The notes beneath the pieces are model-generated. The model did no database searches. It was not told the DNA's origin and worked only from the letters and a program-made list of their open reading frames with translations. A DNA stretch of 64,000 nt, taken from the NCBI GenBank assembly GCA_013297875.1, contig JAAFIW010000022.1, positions 1 to 64,000 on the forward strand, given 5' to 3'. This DNA is from Comamonadaceae bacterium. GTDB taxonomy: Bacteria; Pseudomonadota; Gammaproteobacteria; Burkholderiales; Burkholderiaceae_C. The translations under genes were made by a program, and so were the position numbers. This document shows positions 59,599 through 64,000 of this stretch, piece after piece; the first letter of the stretch is position 1, and every line of letters starts with the position of its first letter.

Positions 59599-61494
59599 TT
59601 ATTGTTGTCCGGTCCAGGTCTGCAGCCGCGCACTGTCGGCCACGCCCAAGCGCCAGGTGGTTTGCACGGTGCTGGTCTGTGGCAGGTGCAGCGGCAGGCG
59701 CAGCAGGCGCTTGTCGCGGTTGATCCAGGCGGTGATGGGTTTGGCTTGCGCTTTGCGGCTGCCGGGCTTGCGCTGCGGCGGGGCGTACAGCCACAGGTCT
59801 TCCAGTCGGCTCAGGCGCCAGCCCTGGCCGCCGGTTTCCAGGCCCAGCCACTCATCGCCAGGGGCCAATCCGGCCTGTTCGGCCAGGCCGCCGCGCAGCA
59901 CGGTTTTGATCTGGATGCTGCCGCCCGACTCTGCCACCCGCAGGCCCAGCTGCTGGGCCAGTTGCGCGGGCTCTTCGTGGATGCGGGTGCCGGTTTTTTC
60001 CAACAGGGTTTGCAGGGGCAGGTCGGTGGTGCCGTGAACCCATTGCGCCATCTCGGGGGCAAAGCTGCGGCCGCCCAGGGTGTGCAGCGCGGCGGCGAAG
60101 TCGGCTTCGGTGATGCAGCCGTTGGATGGGGGGGCCTGCGAGCCGGGGGGGGCCTGCGAGCCCAGTTGTGCCTGCTGCGCGCCGCTGGTATCCCACAGGT
60201 GGCGCATCACGGCGTCCAGCGTGGTGCGGCCTTCGGCGCGCAGGGTCAGATCAAAACACAGGGCCACCAGCGAGCCCTTGGTGTAGTAGCTGATGGTGGC
60301 GTTGGGCGTGTTGGCGTCAGACCGGTAGTACTTCACCCAGGCGTCAAAGCTGGCCTGGGCCACGCTTTGCACCCGGCGGCCAGGGGCTTGTTGCACCTGG
60401 TTGATGGTTTTGTTGAGCAGGCGCAGGTAGGTGGCATCGTCGATCAGGCCTGCGCGGCGCAGCAGCAGGTCGTCGTAATAGCTGGTAAAGCCCTCAAACA
60501 GCCAAAGCAATTGCGTGTAGTTTTCGCTCTGGTATTGGTAGCTGGCAAAGCTGGCGGGGCGCAGGCGTTTAACGCACCAGGCGTGAAAGTACTCGTGGCA
60601 GATCAGGCCCAGCAGGGTGGTGTAGCCCTCGCTGGGTTTGCTGTCATTGGATCTGCTCTGACCAGGGCTGTGGCGCGGCAGGTCTTTGCGGGTGCAGATC
60701 AGCGCGGTGCTGCTGGCGTGCTCCAGGCCGCCATAGCCGTCGTCGACCGCGTTGAGCATGAAGAGGTAGTTTTGAAACGGCAGGTCTTTTTGGGTGGCAC
60801 CGGCACCGTGCCAAAGCGCCACCACGGCCTCGCAGGCGCGTTGCGCATCGGCCAGCAGGTGCTTGCCGTCAAACGAGGGCGGGGCACCGGCGACCACAAA
60901 GCGGTGCGGCACGCCCGCCACGTCAAAGCTGCCTTGCCAGAAGCGGCCCATCTCGACTGGGCAATCGGCCAACTCGTCGTAGTGCGCGGCGGTGTAAAGG
61001 CCAAAGCCCTGCGCATCAATCTGGGTGGGTGCCAGGGCCGTGGCAAGCTGCCAGTCGGCGGTGTGTGGCGGTGCCTGCACGCTGAGCTGGTGCGCCAGGT
61101 GCTCCTGGCCCAGCACGCGCAGGCACAGGCTGGTGGCATTGAAAAAGCCGCGGTGGGCGTCTAAAAACGCGGTGCGCACCGAGTCGTCGTGGGCATACAC
61201 CTGGTAGGTCAGCGTGAGCGGGGTGTTGGCCTGGCAATCAGCCTGCCAGGTGCATTTGTCCAGCTGCGTCAGGGCAATTGCACGGCCTTTTTGCTCGGCC
61301 ACCAGGCCTTGCAGGTGCTTGGCAAATTCACGTACCAGGTAGCTGCCTGGAATCCACACCGGCAGGCACAGCTGCTGGTTGTGCGCAGGGGCCAGAATGC
61401 GCAGCGAAACGGTGAACAGGTGGGCATGTGGATCGGCGGGCGCGATCTGAAATGCGATGGGGGCGCGTGGCGTGCGTTTGGATTTAGGCATCAA
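59599..61494 (-). CDS. M61-family aminopeptidase with PDZ domain
   Basis: A 631-aa zinc peptidase. N-terminal beta domain (LPVWIPGSYLVREFAKHLQG), the GGLEHA motif at 256-261, zinc site HEYFH at 300-304 with the third ligand in FEGFTSYYDD, and a PDZ domain around residues 520-590 (LAEQAGLAPGDEWLGLE). Related to glycyl aminopeptidase. A GSQAPP-GSQAPP duplication lies in a linker. No signal peptide is visible. The stop is 8 bp before the DUF3108 start. Confidence 0.9.
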   Translation of the reverse strand: MMPKSKRTPRAPIAFQIAPADPHAHLFTVSLRILAPAHNQQLCLPVWIPGSYLVREFAKHLQGLVAEQKGRAIALTQLDKCTWQADCQANTPLTLTYQVYAHDDSVRTAFLDAHRGFFNATSLCLRVLGQEHLAHQLSVQAPPHTADWQLATALAPTQIDAQGFGLYTAAHYDELADCPVEMGRFWQGSFDVAGVPHRFVVAGAPPSFDGKHLLADAQRACEAVVALWHGAGATQKDLPFQNYLFMLNAVDDGYGGLEHASSTALICTRKDLPRHSPGQSRSNDSKPSEGYTTLLGLICHEYFHAWCVKRLRPASFASYQYQSENYTQLLWLFEGFTSYYDDLLLRRAGLIDDATYLRLLNKTINQVQQAPGRRVQSVAQASFDAWVKYYRSDANTPNATISYYTKGSLVALCFDLTLRAEGRTTLDAVMRHLWDTSGAQQAQLGSQAPPGSQAPPSNGCITEADFAAALHTLGGRSFAPEMAQWVHGTTDLPLQTLLEKTGTRIHEEPAQLAQQLGLRVAESGGSIQIKTVLRGGLAEQAGLAPGDEWLGLETGGQGWRLSRLEDLWLYAPPQRKPGSRKAQAKPITAWINRDKRLLRLPLHLPQTSTVQTTWRLGVADSARLQTWTGQQ

Positions 61495-61548
61495 TCGCTA
61501 TTGAATTCGTAGCTGCTTGAGCACGTTTTATATGGGCTGGAGGCATAA
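61492..61548 (+). repeat. Interspersed repeat upstream of the M61 gene
   Basis: ATCAATCGCTATTGAATTCG, TAGCTGCTTGAGCACGTTTT, ATATGGGCTGG. It begins at the M61 start codon, so it occupies the promoter region of that gene. Confidence 0.7.
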
Positions 61549-61551
61549 AGC

Positions 61552-61670
61552 TATGACAAATGACCTGGCCTGCGGCCTGGGATGACGGATGACTGGTGGC
61601 ACTCTTGCGGCGTTCGGTCATCTGTCATGGACGTGGCGGTGGCGCAGCCACCCCATCATCGTGTCATCGG
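61552..61670. repeat. ATGACAAATGAC repeat region, second copy
   Basis: TATGACAAATGACCTGGCC, then GGATGACGGATGACTGGTGG, then GGTCATCTGTCATGG and CATCATCGTGTCATC. Similar in plan to 45121-45258: direct and inverted TGAC/GTCA boxes around small hairpins (GGCCTGCGGCC). Confidence 0.6.
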
Positions 61671-62390
61671 CTACTTGGCCTCTGCCAGAAACTTCTCGAC
61701 CTGCGCCGACGGAATCGCGCCCGGCACGCGGTTGCCATCGGCAAAAAACAGCGTGGGTGTGCCGGTGATTTTGTGCTTGCGGCCAAACTCCAGGTTGCGG
61801 GTGATGGCAGCGGTGTCGCACTGGGCAGCCGCTGGCGACTGGTCGCGAATCATGTAGTCGGCCCAGGCTTTGGCTTTGTCTTTGGCGCACCAGATGTTGC
61901 GCGACTTGTCGGTGGAGTCCTGGCTCAAGATGGGGTAGAGAAACATGTAGACCGTCACGTTGTTGACGTTTTGCAAATCGCGCTCAAAGCGCTTGCAGTA
62001 GCCGCAATTGGGGTCTTCAAACACAGCCACCTTGCGCTTGCCGTTGCCGCGCACGATGGTGAAAGCGTCTTTCACCGGCAGCAGATCAAAGTCGATGGCG
62101 GTGAGCTTTTCAACCCGCTCTTCGGTCAGGTTGCGCTTGTTTTTGGTGTCGATCAGGCTGCCCTGAATCAGGAAGTTGCCCTCGGCGTCGGAATACAGAA
62201 TTTCGGTGCCATTGACGCGGATTTCAAAAATACCGGGCAGCGGCGTGGGCTTGACCTCGTCAATTTTCTGCAATTGGCTGATGCGATCACCCAGGTTTTT
62301 GCGGATCACGGCTTCGTTGGCCAGGCTGGCGGTGCTCACCACGAGCAGGGCCGCAGCAGCTGTTGCCAGCGTTTTGAATGTGTGTTTCAT
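61671..62390 (-). CDS. dsbC: Thiol:disulfide interchange protein DsbC
   Basis: A 239-aa periplasmic disulfide isomerase. Signal peptide ATAAAALLVVSTASLA, an N-terminal dimerisation domain, and the thioredoxin fold with FEDPNCGYCKRFE (CGYC 129-132). A cis-proline loop GTPTLFFADGNRVPG is present. Start chosen at MKHTFKTL. Confidence 0.93.
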   Translation of the reverse strand: MKHTFKTLATAAAALLVVSTASLANEAVIRKNLGDRISQLQKIDEVKPTPLPGIFEIRVNGTEILYSDAEGNFLIQGSLIDTKNKRNLTEERVEKLTAIDFDLLPVKDAFTIVRGNGKRKVAVFEDPNCGYCKRFERDLQNVNNVTVYMFLYPILSQDSTDKSRNIWCAKDKAKAWADYMIRDQSPAAAQCDTAAITRNLEFGRKHKITGTPTLFFADGNRVPGAIPSAQVEKFLAEAK

Positions 62391-62433
62391 ACTTTTCTTT
62401 CTAAAAAATCGCTCATAAATTCCAACCAATTGC

Positions 62434-63555
62434 TCAAGACCGCCCGGCGGCCCTTTGCGCCACCCAGTTTTTCAAGGGTGCCAGCGCCTCAAAACCACCC
62501 ATGCCCCAGTTGCGCAACTGCACCCAGGGGGCCGCCGTCTGTGCAAACAGTTGCTGCAGGCCGTCGGTCGTCAGGCTGAGCGCCAGAGCCTCAGCCTGGC
62601 GTGCCCGCGCATAACGGCGCAGCAGTTTCTCGTCACCCACCGAACGCCAGTAGTCGGCACCTTCGCGGCCACGCAGCACCTGCGCCAGCCCGGCGGCGTC
62701 GGCCAGCCCCAGGTTCAAACCTTGCCCTGCCAGCGGGTGCACCGTGTGCGCCGCATCCCCCGCCAAGGCCCAACCAGGCCCCACCCACTGCCGGGCACGT
62801 GCCAGTTGCAGCGGCCAGGCCGCCCGCTCGCCCAGCAATTGCAGGCTGCCCAGGGCATTACCGCAGGCCGCTTGCAGTTGTTCGCAAAACGCCGGTGCGT
62901 CCAATTCCATCAGTTCTTTGGCACGCGCCACAGAAGCCGACCAGACCAGGGCCACAGAGTTCCCGCCGCCCGGTAAATCAGCTGCATCTGAAGGGGCGGG
63001 CAGCGGCAAGAAGGCCAGCACCTCACCATGGTTGAACCACTGGCGGGCGGTGTGCGCGTGGGGCAACTCGCAGGCCAGGCGGGCTGCAATCGCGGTCTGT
63101 TCGTAGGGGGTGACCTCAAAGTCCACGTTGAACTGCGCCCGCGTGTCGCTGGCCTTGCCCTCGCACACCACGGTGAGGGTGGCGGCTTGCGGTGCGCTCA
63201 GGCGGCTGATCTGGGGCTGAAACTCCACGGCCTGGTGCAGGCGCTGGGTCAGTGCCTGAGCCTCCACAATCCAGGCCAGCGCGGGCACGCCCTGGGCCGC
63301 AGCATCAAACCGCACCATGCCACCGGCATCGCCATGAACCTGCATATGGGCCACCGGGCTGTCAGTCGCGGGCCAGCAGCGCAGCGATTCCAGCAAGGTT
63401 TTGGAAGCAGCATTCAGCGCAAACGCGCGGATATCGGTTGCAGCCGGCGCAGGCGCGGCCACCAGGCCCACGCGCAACCGCAACTGAGCCAACAGCAAGG
63501 CCAGGGTGCTGCCCACCGGGCCCGCACCACGAATACACACATCCAGTTCAGCCAT
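62434..63555 (-). CDS. UbiH/UbiF-family FAD-dependent hydroxylase
   Basis: A 373-aa flavoprotein. FAD motif RGAGPVGSTLALLLAQLRL at the N-terminus and WALAGDAAHTVHPLAGQGLN, then LGLADAAGLAQVL, the GD motif, near residue 280. Family members hydroxylate the ubiquinone ring. Which position cannot be told from sequence alone. It is 43 bp upstream of dsbC on the same strand. Confidence 0.88.
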   Translation of the reverse strand: MAELDVCIRGAGPVGSTLALLLAQLRLRVGLVAAPAPAATDIRAFALNAASKTLLESLRCWPATDSPVAHMQVHGDAGGMVRFDAAAQGVPALAWIVEAQALTQRLHQAVEFQPQISRLSAPQAATLTVVCEGKASDTRAQFNVDFEVTPYEQTAIAARLACELPHAHTARQWFNHGEVLAFLPLPAPSDAADLPGGGNSVALVWSASVARAKELMELDAPAFCEQLQAACGNALGSLQLLGERAAWPLQLARARQWVGPGWALAGDAAHTVHPLAGQGLNLGLADAAGLAQVLRGREGADYWRSVGDEKLLRRYARARQAEALALSLTTDGLQQLFAQTAAPWVQLRNWGMGGFEALAPLKNWVAQRAAGRS

Positions 63556-63644
63556 TGCGTTTGTCCATGGGGCAATTGTAGGGAGACTGCCTCTGCGCAG
63601 CCGGGCACAATGGCCATGCCCGTTTACCACCCACCGAGTTCACC

Positions 63645-64000
63645 ATGTCTTTTGATGTTTCTGCTGAAATTGCTGCGCTTTACGTGTACCCGATCAAGTC
63701 ATGCGCCGGGGTGGCGCTGACCGAGTGTTTTTTAGACTCAAGCGGCCTGGATCTGGACCGCGCCTGGATGGTGGTCGATGCCCAGGGCGAGTTTTTAAGC
63801 CAGCGCGAGTTGCCGCGCATGGCCTTGATTCGGCCAACGCTGAAAACCACTGAAATGGTGCTGCGTGCGCCTGGCATGCTGGCCTTGCACATCAACATTG
63901 ACGCGGTGGAAAAGCCAGTGCTGGCCACGGTCTGGAGTGATACCGTGGATGCGTTTGACATGGGCGATCTGGCAGCCCAATGGTTCAGCGATTTTCTGGG
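63645..64000 (+). CDS. MOSC N-terminal beta-barrel protein (partial)
   Basis: The first 118 residues of a protein cut by the window end. LYVYPIKSCAGVALTECFL, then GLDLDRAWMVVDAQGEFLSQ and RELPRMALIRPTL are the MOSC_N barrel. Full proteins go on with a MOSC sulfur-carrier domain, sometimes a ferredoxin. The gene is divergent from the ubiH-like gene. Confidence 0.9.
   Translation, partial: MSFDVSAEIAALYVYPIKSCAGVALTECFLDSSGLDLDRAWMVVDAQGEFLSQRELPRMALIRPTLKTTEMVLRAPGMLALHINIDAVEKPVLATVWSDTVDAFDMGDLAAQWFSDFL

Noticed and set aside
1-64000. CRISPR array
   Set aside because: The repeats seen are dispersed or in tandem pairs of large units; no regularly spaced short repeats with unique spacers and no cas genes.

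Overview
The window looks like the chromosome of a GC-rich betaproteobacterium, most likely a member of the Comamonadaceae (Rhodoferax/Polaromonas-like). This rests on gene content and order (thiL, DUF3108, M61 peptidase, dsbC, ubiH-like; Bug and TRAP binding proteins), on typical codon use, and on many copies of a short interspersed repeat with the core TAGCTGCTTGAGCA. The assignment is inference; no rRNA or other marker is present.

Positions 1-19749 are accessory DNA. An 8,817-bp unit is present twice in exact direct tandem (2003-10819 and 10820-19636). Each unit holds, on the minus strand, a promoter with a palindromic operator, a CHC2/Toprim/ATPase primase-helicase, a tyrosine recombinase and a 62-aa protein, joined by 4-bp overlaps. 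On the plus strand it holds an XRE repressor, a DUF2281-like antitoxin and a PIN toxin. It also carries a polymorphic-toxin C-terminal tail (PD-(D/E)xK-type nuclease) with an Imm70-like immunity gene. The three unit boundaries share a 17-bp sequence with inverted-repeat character, and it lies inside the toxin coding sequence at the codons for DAFGNA. A different tail (ART-HYD1 toxin with DUF6881 immunity) lies just beyond the last boundary. The simplest reading is an integrative element that uses a conserved pre-toxin coding motif as its attachment site. On insertion it fuses its own toxin tail in frame to the resident 5' end and pushes the old tail and immunity gene downstream as an orphan. 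This is the main discovery candidate.

Positions 19743-28271 hold a minus-strand catabolic operon: SMP-30 lactonase, GntR regulator, isopropylmalate/isocitrate-type dehydrogenase, Gfo/Idh/MocA oxidoreductase, TRAP transporter P-Q-M (Q is frameshifted), a small monooxygenase-fold protein and an OtnK-type sugar-acid kinase. A palindrome lies in front of the first gene. From 28390 to 31195 there are a GNAT remnant, a frameshifted zinc-ribbon membrane protein, a SAM methyltransferase and a Bug binding protein, with a divergent LysR gene. Positions 32498-34830 encode a tungstate-type ABC transporter. Positions 35136-41090 hold an SDR and a flavin monooxygenase, two small membrane-associated proteins, the ABC-F protein YheS and a VapBC pair.

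Positions 41122-64000 are mostly housekeeping: prmB; an ECF sigma/anti-sigma pair divergent from a cytochrome c, metallophosphoesterase and cupredoxin operon, with matching promoter motifs on both sides; an SbtA-like transporter; an HPF-like protein; a NhaR-like regulator; dusA; serB; a second VapBC; mfd; an enoyl-CoA hydratase; tRNA-Leu(CAA); cysM; a NUDIX hydrolase; a TusA-like protein; thiL; DUF3108; an M61 peptidase; dsbC; a UbiH-like hydroxylase; and the start of a MOSC protein.

A second theme is repeat exaptation. One short repeat family occurs in intergenic DNA and also in frame inside the element primase, prmB, thiL, yheS and DUF3108, and it forms the signal-peptide start of the tungstate-binding protein. 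A different G/C-rich palindromic repeat is inserted in frame in mfd and yheS.
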